DNA of 64,000 nucleotides. Source: JACCVL01 sp963704295 (lineage in GTDB: Bacteria; Actinomycetota; Actinomycetes; Propionibacteriales; Nocardioidaceae). Below the pieces are notes generated by a model that was not told where the DNA came from, searched no databases, and saw nothing but the letters and a program-made list of their open reading frames with translations. Positions 9,207-17,620 of the stretch are shown here, in pieces; the first letter of the stretch is position 1; every line of letters starts with the position of its first letter. Made by a program: the position numbers and the translations under genes. The DNA is taken from positions 1,984,001-2,048,000 of the forward strand of contig OY969884.1 of assembly GCA_963704295.1 (NCBI GenBank), given 5' to 3'.

Positions 9207-10174
9207 GCGAGCCGGCCGACCCGGTCCTCGAGGTCGAGGATCTGTCGGTGACCTTCAGGGGGCAGGGCGGGGCGGCCGCGCGCGCGCTGGACGGCGTCAA
9301 CCTCGCCGTCGGTCGCGGCGAGATCGTGGCCGTCGTCGGCGAGTCCGGCTGCGGGAAGACGACCCTCGGGCGCACGATCCTCGGCCTGCAACGCCCGTCG
9401 GCGGGTGAGGTGCGGTTCGAAGGGTCGCCGCTGTCGTACACCGCCAAGGCGCTGAAGGCGTACCGGCGCGGCGTCCAGCTGGTGCTTCAGGACCCGACCG
9501 GAGCGCTCAACCCCCGCCAGTCGGTGTACGAGGCGGTGGCGGAGGGGCCGCGAGTGCACGGCATGGCCGACGAGGCGGGCCGGGTGGTGCGGGCGCTGTC
9601 GCGGACCGGGCTGCGGCCGCCGGAGCGCTTCTTGCTGCGCTATCCGCACGAGCTGTCCGGGGGCCAGCGACAGCGAGTGGTGATCGCGGGCGCGCTCGCT
9701 CTGGACCCCACCGCCATCGTCGCCGACGAACCGGTCAGCAGCCTGGACGCCTCGGTGCGCGGTGAGGTGCTGGCACTGCTCCTGCAGTTGCGGGACGAGC
9801 TCGGCCTCTCGCTGCTCGTGATCACGCACGACTTGGGACTGGCCTGGAACATCGCCGACCGAATCGCCGTGATGTACCTCGGCCGGGTGGTCGAGACCGG
9901 CACCGTCGAGCAGGTCTTGCAGTCCCCTCAGCACCCCTACACGCAGGCGCTGCTGTCCGTCGTCCCCGAGATGGAGGAGATGCCACCGCAGGTGCTCCGC
10001 GGCGAGATCCCCGACCCGACGCGCGTCCCCGGGGGCTGCCGGTTCCACCCCCGCTGCCCGGCGCGGACCGACGGACGCACCGCGTCGGCCGATGTCGACG
10101 CGGCGTGCACGTCGGTCCCCCTGGACGTCCTGCCGGCCGCCGGCCGGCACGCCGCCTGCCACCTGGTCCGCTGA
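9203..10174 (+). CDS. Peptide ABC transporter ATP-binding protein (DppF/OppF type)
   Basis: Second ATPase of the importer (323 aa). Walker A is GESGCGKTTLG, the signature is LSGGQRQR, Walker B is AIVADEPVSSLDAS and the H-loop is VITHDLG. It has the C-terminal peptide-transporter extension with CRFHPRCPA. It closes the five-gene transporter run 4421-10174, in which each gene from the first permease on overlaps the next. About 130 nt separate it from the Rieske operon, which has its own operator. Confidence 0.95.
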   Translation: MSEPADPVLEVEDLSVTFRGQGGAAARALDGVNLAVGRGEIVAVVGESGCGKTTLGRTILGLQRPSAGEVRFEGSPLSYTAKALKAYRRGVQLVLQDPTGALNPRQSVYEAVAEGPRVHGMADEAGRVVRALSRTGLRPPERFLLRYPHELSGGQRQRVVIAGALALDPTAIVADEPVSSLDASVRGEVLALLLQLRDELGLSLLVITHDLGLAWNIADRIAVMYLGRVVETGTVEQVLQSPQHPYTQALLSVVPEMEEMPPQVLRGEIPDPTRVPGGCRFHPRCPARTDGRTASADVDAACTSVPLDVLPAAGRHAACHLVR

Positions 10175-10241
10175 GACCGCGGCCGCGCCGTCGGGGCGAA
10201 GGACTTCCCGCGGTCCCCGGTCTCATGGCACCCTGGGACCG

Positions 10242-10263
10242 AAACTGACTCACGAGTCAGTTT
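10242..10263. promoter_or_regulatory. 22-bp operator-like palindrome before the Rieske/oxidase operon
   Basis: A 22-bp palindrome with 11-nt half-sites (left AAACTGACTCA, right CGAGTCAGTTT) and one mismatch at the centre. It ends 44 nt before the first Rieske start, a typical repressor position. TetR-family proteins commonly bind palindromes of this size, and a TetR gene lies in the same cluster at 12651-13250. Assignment of that regulator to this site is inference. No second copy is visible at the TetR/second Rieske junction. Confidence 0.75.
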
Positions 10264-10307
10264 GGGTGGTCACCCGGGCCGCCTGGTCTGACGGTGCAGG
10301 AGGTGTG

Positions 10308-11450
10308 ATGGCCGACGACGGCGGGACCCGCCCACCGGCCCCGGAGCGGCTGCAGCCGGCCCTGCCCAAGGCCATGTACGTCGAGGCCGGGCATTTCGAG
10401 CTCGAGCGGGAGCGGGTCCTCGCCGCCTCGTGGATCGCCGTCGGCCGGATGCGCGAGCTCGGGCTGGAGGGGACGCGTCGGCTTGCGGTGGTCGACGTCC
10501 TGGGGGAGTCGGTGCTGCTGACCACCGATGAGGACGGCGTGCTGCACGGCGCCTACAACGTCTGCCGGCATCGCGGTTCGCAGGTCGTGCCGGTCGAGCC
10601 GGGACAGCCGGTGGCGCCGTGCACGGTGCGCTCCCTCCGGTGTCCGTACCACTCGTGGACGTACGCCCTCGACGGCCGGCTGTTGAAGGCCCCGCACACC
10701 GCCGGGGTCGCAGACTTCGACCCGGCCGACTTCCGGTTGGCACCGGTCGCCGTCGACGAGTGGGCCGGGTTCGTCTTCGTGCACCTGACGCCGGAGCACG
10801 CACCCCCGCTGTCTGACGCGGTGGGTGGGGTCGCCGACCGGCTGGCCCGCTACCCGTTGGACGCCCTGGTGAGCGGTCGACGTTTCGACTACGACGTCGC
10901 CGCGAACTGGAAGGTCCTCGCCGAGAACTACAACGAGTGCTACCACTGCGGCCCGGTCCACCCCGAGCTCAGCCGGCTGGTGCCGTCCTTCGCCGGCGGC
11001 GGCGTGGACCTCGACTGGGATGCGGGTGTCGAGCACCGGCCCGGCGCCTGGACGTTCACCACCACCGGCACCACGACGCGACGACCGTTCCCCGACCTGG
11101 ACGCCGACGAGCAGGTGCGGCACAAGGGTGAGCTGGTCTACCCGAACCTGTTCGTCTCCTGTTCGGCCGACCACGTCGCCGCCTACGTGCTGCACCCGCT
11201 CGGTGCGGGGCGCACGCGGGTCGTGTGCGACCTGCTCTTCGCCCCCGACGAGGTCACGAGGAGCGGCTTCGACCCCGACGATGCCGGCACCCTGTGGGAC
11301 CTGGTGAACCGCCAGGACTGGGCGGTCTGCGAGTCGGTCCAGCGCGGGATGAGCTCGCGGGCCTATACCCAGGGCTGGTTCGCGCCGATGGAGGACTGGA
11401 GCCTCGACATCCGCCGGTGGTTGCTGCCTCGGTTGGAGGGTCCGGCATGA
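10308..11450 (+). CDS. Rieske [2Fe-2S] oxygenase alpha subunit
   Basis: Ring-hydroxylating-type oxygenase component (380 aa) related to the GbcA/stachydrine-demethylase-like group rather than to the classical dioxygenases. Rieske ligands are C86-R-H88 and C112-P-Y-H115; the 23-residue gap between the pairs is longer than usual. The mononuclear iron site lies in ENYNECYHCGPVHPEL (~206-221; H213 and H218). ATG 10308 is set by AGGAGG four bases upstream. It overlaps the sarcosine-oxidase-like gene (ATGA). No reductase or ferredoxin gene is nearby. Oxidative N-demethylation is a guess based on the partner gene. Confidence 0.88.
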   Translation: MADDGGTRPPAPERLQPALPKAMYVEAGHFELERERVLAASWIAVGRMRELGLEGTRRLAVVDVLGESVLLTTDEDGVLHGAYNVCRHRGSQVVPVEPGQPVAPCTVRSLRCPYHSWTYALDGRLLKAPHTAGVADFDPADFRLAPVAVDEWAGFVFVHLTPEHAPPLSDAVGGVADRLARYPLDALVSGRRFDYDVAANWKVLAENYNECYHCGPVHPELSRLVPSFAGGGVDLDWDAGVEHRPGAWTFTTTGTTTRRPFPDLDADEQVRHKGELVYPNLFVSCSADHVAAYVLHPLGAGRTRVVCDLLFAPDEVTRSGFDPDDAGTLWDLVNRQDWAVCESVQRGMSSRAYTQGWFAPMEDWSLDIRRWLLPRLEGPA

Positions 11451-12625
11451 GCGAGCGGTTCGAGTACGTCGTGGTCGGGCTGGGTGCGCTCGGCAGCGCC
11501 GCTGCGTATGCGCTCGCCGGCCGCGGGGTATCCGTGCTCGGCCTGGAGCGGTTCGAGCTCGGTCACGTCCGGGGCGCGTCGCACGACAGCAGCCGCATCC
11601 TGCGGCACAGCTACCACACCCCCGGCTATGTCGGGCTGACATTCGAGGCCTACGACGACTGGGCCAGGCTGGAGGCGGACAGTGGCCAGCAGCTGGTCAC
11701 GACCACCGGTGGGCTCGATCTGTTCCCTCCGGATCCGGCGATCCCGATGGCCGACTACACGAGCTCGATGGCCGCCTGCGGCGTGGCGTTCGACGAGCTG
11801 GACCGGGACGAGGTGCAGCGGCGCTGGCCACAGCTGGTCCTGCCCGAGGGCACGGTCGGCGTCCATCAGGAACGTGCGGCGATCGTCCCGGCCGCACGTG
11901 GCGTGCGGGTGCTTCAGGAGCGAGCCCGAGCGCGCGGCGCCGAGCTGCGGGACCGGTCACCGGTGCGCGCGGTGCGCGACCTCGGCGTTGCCGGGTTGGA
12001 GGTCGAGGCCGGGGGAGTGACCTATCGCTGCCGACGACTGTTGGTGTGTGCCGACGCCTGGACCAACGACGTGCTCGCGAGTCTCGGCCACCGGCTGCCG
12101 CTCACCACCACGCTGGAGCAGGTCACCTACTTCACCCCGGACGACCCTCGCGGCTTCGCGGTCGGCGAGATCCCGTTGTGGATCTGGATGGACGACCCGA
12201 CCTTCTACGGATTCCCCTGCTACGGCGAGCCGACGGTCAAGGCGGCTCAGGACTGCGGCGGCGCACCGGTCGACCCGGACGACCGCGGCTTCGACCCCGA
12301 CCCGGATCGGCTCGCCCTGCTCGCCGACTTCATGGCGCGCACCCTGCCCGCGTCGGGTCCCGTGCAGCGCTCGGTCCGTTGTCTGTACACGCTCACACCC
12401 GACCGGGACTTCGTCCTCGGGCCGGTGCCCGGGCACGAGTCGGTGGTGGTCGGTCTCGGTGCGGCGCACGGCTTCAAGTTCGCGCCCACCTTCGGTCGGC
12501 TGCTCGCCGACCTGGCAGCAGACGACAGTGACGCCGCAGACGCCGGCCGGGTGGACCTGACCACGTTCCGACTCGACCGGCCCGCGCTCACCGAGCCCGA
12601 CTACGCCGCGCACTGGCTGGTGTGA
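11447..12625 (+). CDS. Monomeric sarcosine oxidase / N-methyl amino acid oxidase-like FAD enzyme
   Basis: Flavoprotein of the DAO/MSOX family (392 aa, standard length) that oxidises secondary or N-methyl amines to imine/aldehyde and amine with H2O2. The dinucleotide-binding motif GLGALGSAA is at ~11-19, followed by an acidic FAD-ribose residue in GLERFELG. GASHDSSRILRHSY matches the MSOX 'GsSHgdsRiiR.aY' block. Cys in VRCLYTLTPDRDFVLG corresponds to the Cys that binds FAD covalently in MSOX. It overlaps the first Rieske gene, so both probably act on the same N-methylated substrate. Confidence 0.9.
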   Translation: MSERFEYVVVGLGALGSAAAYALAGRGVSVLGLERFELGHVRGASHDSSRILRHSYHTPGYVGLTFEAYDDWARLEADSGQQLVTTTGGLDLFPPDPAIPMADYTSSMAACGVAFDELDRDEVQRRWPQLVLPEGTVGVHQERAAIVPAARGVRVLQERARARGAELRDRSPVRAVRDLGVAGLEVEAGGVTYRCRRLLVCADAWTNDVLASLGHRLPLTTTLEQVTYFTPDDPRGFAVGEIPLWIWMDDPTFYGFPCYGEPTVKAAQDCGGAPVDPDDRGFDPDPDRLALLADFMARTLPASGPVQRSVRCLYTLTPDRDFVLGPVPGHESVVVGLGAAHGFKFAPTFGRLLADLAADDSDAADAGRVDLTTFRLDRPALTEPDYAAHWLV

Positions 12626-12650
12626 CGTGGTGGCGAAGACGCAGTGGCTG

Positions 12651-13250
12651 TCAGCCGAGACGTTCCGGGTCGATGCCCAGCTCCCGGGCGGCTGCCTCGC
12701 GCACCCAGGTACGCAGCTGCGCCCGGGTGACGTTGCGGTAGGCCAAGGTCGCCACGGACAACCCGTCCAGCAGCGCGCTGATGCGGGTCACCGACCCCTC
12801 CGGGTCGGGACAGCGGAACGTGCCGTCGGCCACGCCGTCCGACACCACGTCCAGCAGGGTGTCTCGCCAGCGGTCGTCGAGCCGGCGCAGGGCGGCTCGG
12901 ATCTGCGGGTCGCGCAGCGCCAGCGCCCAGGCGTCGATCCAGATCCGCCACCCCGGCGCGGAGCCGGTCGGTCCGTACACGGCGAGCACGCGGCGCAGCC
13001 GGTCGGTTGCGCCGGAGCCGCGGCGCAGGGCCCGGTCCAGCCGGCCCAGATCCTTGGCCACCGCGTGCTCGAAGGCGGCCACCAGCAGGGCATCCTTGGT
13101 GGCGAAGTGATAGAACACCAGGCCCGGACTGATGCCCAGGGCAGCAGCCACGTCGGACACCCGGGTCTGCGCCAGCCCACGCTCCTCGACCTGCTCGATC
13201 GTGGCGGCCAGGATCCCGTCGCGCCTGACCTCGACCCCGCGGCGTGCCAT
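12651..13250 (-). CDS. TetR-family transcriptional repressor
   Basis: DNA-binding regulator of 199 aa. The N-terminal helix-turn-helix is RVSDVAAALGISPGLVFYHFATKDALL (quoted in part: ISPGLVFYHF), with a ligand-binding helical domain after it; the layout is like BetI and similar regulators of amine catabolism. It is convergent with the oxidase gene and divergent from the second Rieske gene with only 29 nt between starts. The best candidate site is the palindrome at 10242-10263. The ligand is unknown, likely the pathway substrate. Confidence 0.9.
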   Translation of the reverse strand: MARRGVEVRRDGILAATIEQVEERGLAQTRVSDVAAALGISPGLVFYHFATKDALLVAAFEHAVAKDLGRLDRALRRGSGATDRLRRVLAVYGPTGSAPGWRIWIDAWALALRDPQIRAALRRLDDRWRDTLLDVVSDGVADGTFRCPDPEGSVTRISALLDGLSVATLAYRNVTRAQLRTWVREAAARELGIDPERLG

Positions 13251-13279
13251 GGCGTCGCACCCTATCCGGAGGAGACCCC

Positions 13280-14452
13280 ATGACCGCGGAACCGATCACG
13301 CTGCACAGCGGCTCGCTCGACCCGCTCCTGGTGCAGGCGGCGGCGGCGGGGGCGGACCGGATGCTGCCGGCGGTGGCCTACACCTCACCGGACGTGCTCG
13401 CGTGGGAGCGGCGGAACCTGTTCGCCGGCTCCTGGACGTGCGTGGGGCGCGAGGCCGACCTGCGGGTCGAAGGGACCACCCAGCGAGCGGTGGCGGTCGG
13501 CGACGTGTCGGTCCTGCTCACCTGGGAGGGCGACGTGCTGCGCGCGCTGGCCAACACCTGCCGGCACCGTGGGCACGAGTTGCTCGGAGCCGACGAGTCG
13601 GCCGACCGACGGAGCGTCGTCTGTCCGTACCACGCCTGGTCCTACGACCTGGACGGTCGGCTACGCGCGGCGCCGGGGTTCCGGGACGTGGAGGGATTCG
13701 TCGCCACCGAGCACGCGTTGCCGGAGCTGCCGGTCGAGCGCTGGCACGGGTGGGTGTTCGTGCACGCGTTGCACGGCCTCGAGGACGGCCAGCCGGCACC
13801 GTCGACGGTCCCGTTCGTCGACTACGTCGGTGCACTCGACCAGATCGTCGGACCGTACGGGCCGGAGCGGTTGGTGCTCGGCGACCGGCACTCCTACGAG
13901 GTCGCGGCGAACTGGAAGGTGGTGGCCGAGAACTACCACGAGTGCTACCACTGCCCGCTGATCCACCCGGAGCTGTGCCAGGTCACGCCGCCGTCCTCGG
14001 GTGAGAACTACGATCTGCCCGGCGCCTGGGTCGGCGGGTCCATGGACTTGCGCGACGGCATGGCGACGATGTCTCTCACCGGTGAGGCGGCCGGGCCTCC
14101 GATCCCGGGTGTCGACCCCCGGCGGGTGGAGTACGTCCACCTGCTGCCGAACCTGCTCATCTCCCCCCACCCCGACTATGTGATGGCTCACCGCCTGGTG
14201 CCGCTGGCACCGGATCGCACCTGGATCGAGTGCTCCTGGTACGCCGTCGAGGACGGACCGGACCTGGCCCGGGCGGTCGAGTTCTGGGACCTGACCAACA
14301 AGCAAGACTGGTCGGCGTGCGAGTCGGTGCAGCGGGGGCTGGCGAGCCCGCACTTTCGACCTGGCCCGTTCGCGCCGAACGAGGACGCCGTGCAGGCGTT
14401 CGTGGCGCTGGTCAGCCGGGGCTACCTGGGCGAGCCGCTGCACCTCGGCTGA
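13280..14452 (+). CDS. Second Rieske [2Fe-2S] oxygenase alpha subunit
   Basis: Paralogue-like Rieske oxygenase (390 aa). Ligands C94-R-H96 and C115-P-Y-H118 (18-residue gap), and an iron-site block ENYHECYHCPLIHPEL (~217-232) nearly matching that of the first oxygenase, including the C-terminal KQDWSACESVQRGL segment (NRQDWAVCESVQRGM in the other). ATG 13280 follows GGAGGAG at 13268-13274. With only 29 nt to the divergent TetR gene, its promoter must overlap the TetR coding region, or TetR must start further downstream. Two alpha subunits without a beta subunit suggest homo-oligomeric enzymes. Confidence 0.88.
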   Translation: MTAEPITLHSGSLDPLLVQAAAAGADRMLPAVAYTSPDVLAWERRNLFAGSWTCVGREADLRVEGTTQRAVAVGDVSVLLTWEGDVLRALANTCRHRGHELLGADESADRRSVVCPYHAWSYDLDGRLRAAPGFRDVEGFVATEHALPELPVERWHGWVFVHALHGLEDGQPAPSTVPFVDYVGALDQIVGPYGPERLVLGDRHSYEVAANWKVVAENYHECYHCPLIHPELCQVTPPSSGENYDLPGAWVGGSMDLRDGMATMSLTGEAAGPPIPGVDPRRVEYVHLLPNLLISPHPDYVMAHRLVPLAPDRTWIECSWYAVEDGPDLARAVEFWDLTNKQDWSACESVQRGLASPHFRPGPFAPNEDAVQAFVALVSRGYLGEPLHLG

Positions 14453-14498
14453 GCCGGTCGGGGACCGGTCGCACGCCGAACGGGCGGACGGTCTCGGG

Positions 14499-14804
14499 TC
14501 AGGGGCATTGGGTGCCGTTCGGTGCCGGCTGGCCCGGCCCGGGACTCGGAATCGCCTCTGGCGGCCCGGCACCGGCGTCCGGATCCCGGTCCAGGGCGTA
14601 GACGCAGGTGACCGTGGGGGGCTCCTCACCACGCAGCTCCCACCAGACCGCGGCGGTGGCGATCAGGTTGAGGACCAGCAGCGCCGCGACGGTGACCCAC
14701 AACGCCTCGACCGGCACCCGGCGCCGCGGCCGCTCGCGGTCCGGACCGGTCGACGGCGGCAGCCGGGACCCGACGTAGTCGCCGCCTGAGGATGGCTCGG
14801 TCAC
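14499..14804 (-). CDS. Small single-pass membrane protein of unknown function
   Basis: 101-aa protein not assigned to a family. A charged N-terminus (residues ~1-30, ending RERPRRR) precedes one hydrophobic helix (LWVTVAALLVLNLIATAAVWW) and a short C-terminal part rich in Pro/Gly with two Cys (TCVYALD and the terminal GTQCP), suggesting one external disulfide. GTG 14804 is chosen because GAGAGGAG lies about seven bases upstream. It is divergent from arfB with 36 nt between. Confidence 0.6.
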   Translation of the reverse strand: MTEPSSGGDYVGSRLPPSTGPDRERPRRRVPVEALWVTVAALLVLNLIATAAVWWELRGEEPPTVTCVYALDRDPDAGAGPPEAIPSPGPGQPAPNGTQCP

Positions 14805-14840
14805 GGGGAGACTCCTCTCGTCCGTCACACTGAGCCTGCC

Positions 14841-15260
14841 ATGTCGTCGTCGCTGCGGGTACGGTCGCTCGCCATCCCCCGGACCGAGCTGCGCTGGCGG
14901 TTCTCCCGCTCCAGCGGGCCCGGCGGACAGGGCGTCAACACCGCCGACAGCAGGGTCGAGCTGTCCTTCGACGTCCACCGTACGACCGCGCTGCCCGAGC
15001 CGCTGCGGGAGCGAGCGCTGCAGCGGCTGGCCGGTCGGCTGGTCGACGGCGTGCTCACCGTCTCCGCGCAGGAGCACCGCGGCCAACTGGCGAACCGGCG
15101 CGCCGCGGAGCAGCGGCTGGTGGAGGCGCTGGACGCGGCGCTGGCCCCGCCGGCACGTCGCCGCCGGGCGACCAGGCCCACTCGGGGCGCGGTGCAGCGC
15201 CGGCTCGACTCCAAGCAGCGGCGGGCGCGCACCAAGCAGCTTCGCCGACGGCCCGACTGA
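14841..15260 (+). CDS. arfB: Alternative ribosome-rescue factor ArfB (peptidyl-tRNA hydrolase)
   Basis: Release-factor-like protein of 139 aa that enters stalled ribosomes and hydrolyses peptidyl-tRNA. The catalytic GGQ is at residues 28-30 in SSGPGGQGVN, and the C-terminal ~40 residues are very basic (RRLDSKQRRARTKQLRRRPD), the tail that occupies the empty mRNA channel in E. coli ArfB. The length is typical. Sequence alone does not separate ArfB from the ICT1/PrfH subgroup, but the short GGQ domain plus basic tail is the ArfB layout. Confidence 0.92.
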   Translation: MSSSLRVRSLAIPRTELRWRFSRSSGPGGQGVNTADSRVELSFDVHRTTALPEPLRERALQRLAGRLVDGVLTVSAQEHRGQLANRRAAEQRLVEALDAALAPPARRRRATRPTRGAVQRRLDSKQRRARTKQLRRRPD

Positions 15261-15310
15261 CGACCGAGCGGTTGACCGGCGCGGCAGAATCGCGCCCGAG
15301 AGGAGTCAGC

Positions 15311-15688
15311 ATGGCCGTGCAGCTCAACCACACCATCGTCAACGTCCGGGACAAGCGGCAGTCGGCGACGTTCCTCGCGGAGATCCTCGGCCTGCCCGAC
15401 CCGACGCCCTACGGGCCGTTCCTCGTCGTCGAGGTCAGCAACGACGTCTCCCTGGACTTCTTCGACGCCGAGACGCTGCACCCGCAGCACTATGCGTTCC
15501 TGGTCACCGAGCCGGAGTTCGACGCGATCCTCGCCCGGATCCGGGCCCGCGACCTGCCGTACTGGGCCGATCCGTACCAGCGCCAGCCCGGGGCGGTGAA
15601 CACCAACGACGGCGGGCGCGGGGTCTACTGGGAGGACCCCAGCGGCCACGTGCTCGAGATCATCACCCGGCCGTACGGAAGCGGCTGA
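15311..15688 (+). CDS. VOC-family (glyoxalase/dioxygenase fold) protein
   Basis: 125-aa single vicinal-oxygen-chelate protein. LNHTIVNVRDKRQSATFLAEILGLP is the first beta-alpha module with the usual metal His (quoted in part: LNHTIVNV), and VYWEDPSGHVLEIITRPYG is the terminal module with the common metal Glu. ATG 15311 follows AGAGGAG at about 9 nt. Substrate unknown; the family includes glyoxalases, epimerases and resistance proteins. It is convergent with the CocE-type hydrolase gene. Confidence 0.82.
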   Translation: MAVQLNHTIVNVRDKRQSATFLAEILGLPDPTPYGPFLVVEVSNDVSLDFFDAETLHPQHYAFLVTEPEFDAILARIRARDLPYWADPYQRQPGAVNTNDGGRGVYWEDPSGHVLEIITRPYGSG

Positions 15689-15706
15689 CCCGGCCGGCGG
15701 TCGCCA

Positions 15707-17620
15707 TCACCGTGGCAGTCGCTCGTGCCAGCGGCGCTCGCCGACCAGCCGCTCGCCCTCGAATGCCTGCAGGCCGATGTCCACCTCGTAATCCTCGGCA
15801 CCCACCCGGAGGTCGAGCGTCGAGCGGGTCGACACCTCGACGTCCGGCCAGCTCAGCCGAAACGTGACGTCGGCCGCTGCGCGCTGGTCGAAGGTGCGGT
15901 GGTCGACCTCGACCTGCCCGCGGTAGTGCTCGGTCGCCGCGCCGGCATGGGGGACGTCGTAGGTCGAGCCGTGGTCGACGACGCAGCGAGTGGTCCGCGC
16001 CAGCACGTCCCGCTCCACCCGCCACACCGTCCCGGCGGGGTCCTCGGCGGAACGCGCATCCCCCGGCACGAACCGCGGCTCGTCGTGCGGCGACTGTCCC
16101 GACCACACCGGCAGTTCCAAGCTGCCGTCCAGCACCGTCAAGGTGAGCGGCTCGGGCGGTGCCACCGTGTTCGGCCAGTCCGCCCCCGCGACGGACAACC
16201 GCAGTCGCTGTCCGGGCGCGAAGGCGTACGCGCACGCGTCCAGCTCGACCTGCACGTCGCGCTCGTCGCCGGGACCCGCCCGGCCGAGGGCGAGGGAACC
16301 GCGGGTGACCAGCGCCGACGTCCCGTCGTCGAAGACGTCGCACAGCTTCACCGACACCGACGCGTCCGCAGCGTCCGCGGTCAGCCGCAGCCGCACGACC
16401 GGATGTCCGAGCAGCTGCAGCTGGTCGGCGTCCCACTCCCAGGTGAGGGACGCGGCGTCGTCGAAGCGCTGGTCGTCGGACTGCCCCCAGGGCAGGTGCC
16501 CGGCGCAGTCGATCCAGGCGGCGGTCCCGACGTCCGGCCGCACCGGGTAGGGCCCCCGCCCGGCCAGCTCCCGCCGCTCCGGTCGTACGCGGGGACACGG
16601 CCACTCCTCGCGGACCCAGCGGCCGGCCGAGACGTCCAGGTCGGGTGCCGGGCGGGTGGAGCTGCGCACGAACACCGTGCTCAGCTCGGTGTCCACTGGT
16701 GCGGTCGCGGATTCGGTCCCACGCAGCCAACGGTCCCACCAGGCCACCATCTCGGGCACCAGGTCGATGCGCGGTCCCGGCATCGCCGATCCGGGAGCCG
16801 CGTGTGCCCACGGCCCGGCCAGCAGTCGCTGCGGGACACCGGCCGCGCGCAGCGCGGCCACCGTGCGGAACGACGTGTTCCGGTACCCGTCCGCCCAGCC
16901 GGTCACCAGCATCGTCGGGCAGCGGATCCGCTCGTACCCCGGCTCGCCCGGCGGCTGGCGTACCGAACCGTGCCGCCAGTACGGCCCATCGGCTCGTTCG
17001 CGCAGCCAGGTCAGCAGCCAGGGCTCGCAGGTCTCGATCCGCCGCCGCCATTCCTCCCGCCAGCCCGCCCCCCAGACGGCGGGCACCGGCGGCAGCGCGT
17101 TCATCGGCGTCATGTAGTGGCAGTAGTCGACCGCGTCGAGCAGGCGGAACGCCCCGCCGCGCCAATGGACGTCGTCGGTCCACCGGTCGTCGGTCGCGTA
17201 GATGGCACAGATGGCCTTGAGCTCCGGTGGCTGCTCACTCGCCACCTGCAGCGAGTTGAACCCGGAGTACGACGTGCCCCACATGCCCACGCTGCCGGTG
17301 CACCAGTCCTCCGCCGCCAACCAGGCGATGACGGCCACGAGGTCTGCCTGCTCGCGGGGCGGGTACTCGTCGGTGGCGTCGCCCGCCGACGAGCCGGTGC
17401 CGCGCAGGTCGAGCCGACAGACGGCGTAGCCGTACTCGTCCCGCAGCCGGACATACTCCTCGGCGTAGGACGAGGTGAGGTCGTCCTTGCGGTAGGGCAG
17501 CGCCTCCAACAGGCAGGGCTGCGGCCCCTGGTCGGGGTCGGGCAGCCAGAGGGTGGCCGCCAGCTGGACCCCGTCGTCCATCGTGATCCGGACCTCGCGG
17601 GTCGAGGCCGACCCGGTCAC
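15707..17620 (-). CDS. CocE/NonD-family acyl hydrolase (X-Pro dipeptidyl-peptidase fold)
   Basis: Alpha/beta hydrolase of 637 aa in the CocE (cocaine esterase)/X-Pro dipeptidyl-peptidase S15 family. The nucleophile is S117 in GTSYSG; DLRGTGSSAG is the upstream family signature, and the His is likely in AGPWAHA. The C-terminal third is a jelly-roll-like domain (VVRLRLTADAADASVSVKLCDV). GTG 17620 overlaps the stop of the DmpA-type gene (GTGA), so peptidase and esterase/acylase are made together. Whether it cleaves amides or esters cannot be decided. Confidence 0.88.
   Translation of the reverse strand: MTGSASTREVRITMDDGVQLAATLWLPDPDQGPQPCLLEALPYRKDDLTSSYAEEYVRLRDEYGYAVCRLDLRGTGSSAGDATDEYPPREQADLVAVIAWLAAEDWCTGSVGMWGTSYSGFNSLQVASEQPPELKAICAIYATDDRWTDDVHWRGGAFRLLDAVDYCHYMTPMNALPPVPAVWGAGWREEWRRRIETCEPWLLTWLRERADGPYWRHGSVRQPPGEPGYERIRCPTMLVTGWADGYRNTSFRTVAALRAAGVPQRLLAGPWAHAAPGSAMPGPRIDLVPEMVAWWDRWLRGTESATAPVDTELSTVFVRSSTRPAPDLDVSAGRWVREEWPCPRVRPERRELAGRGPYPVRPDVGTAAWIDCAGHLPWGQSDDQRFDDAASLTWEWDADQLQLLGHPVVRLRLTADAADASVSVKLCDVFDDGTSALVTRGSLALGRAGPGDERDVQVELDACAYAFAPGQRLRLSVAGADWPNTVAPPEPLTLTVLDGSLELPVWSGQSPHDEPRFVPGDARSAEDPAGTVWRVERDVLARTTRCVVDHGSTYDVPHAGAATEHYRGQVEVDHRTFDQRAAADVTFRLSWPDVEVSTRSTLDLRVGAEDYEVDIGLQAFEGERLVGERRWHERLPR

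Noticed and set aside
10308..14452. Assignment as a glycine betaine degradation operon
   Set aside because: The enzyme classes fit, but key partners are missing and similarity alone cannot fix the substrate; kept as a hypothesis only.
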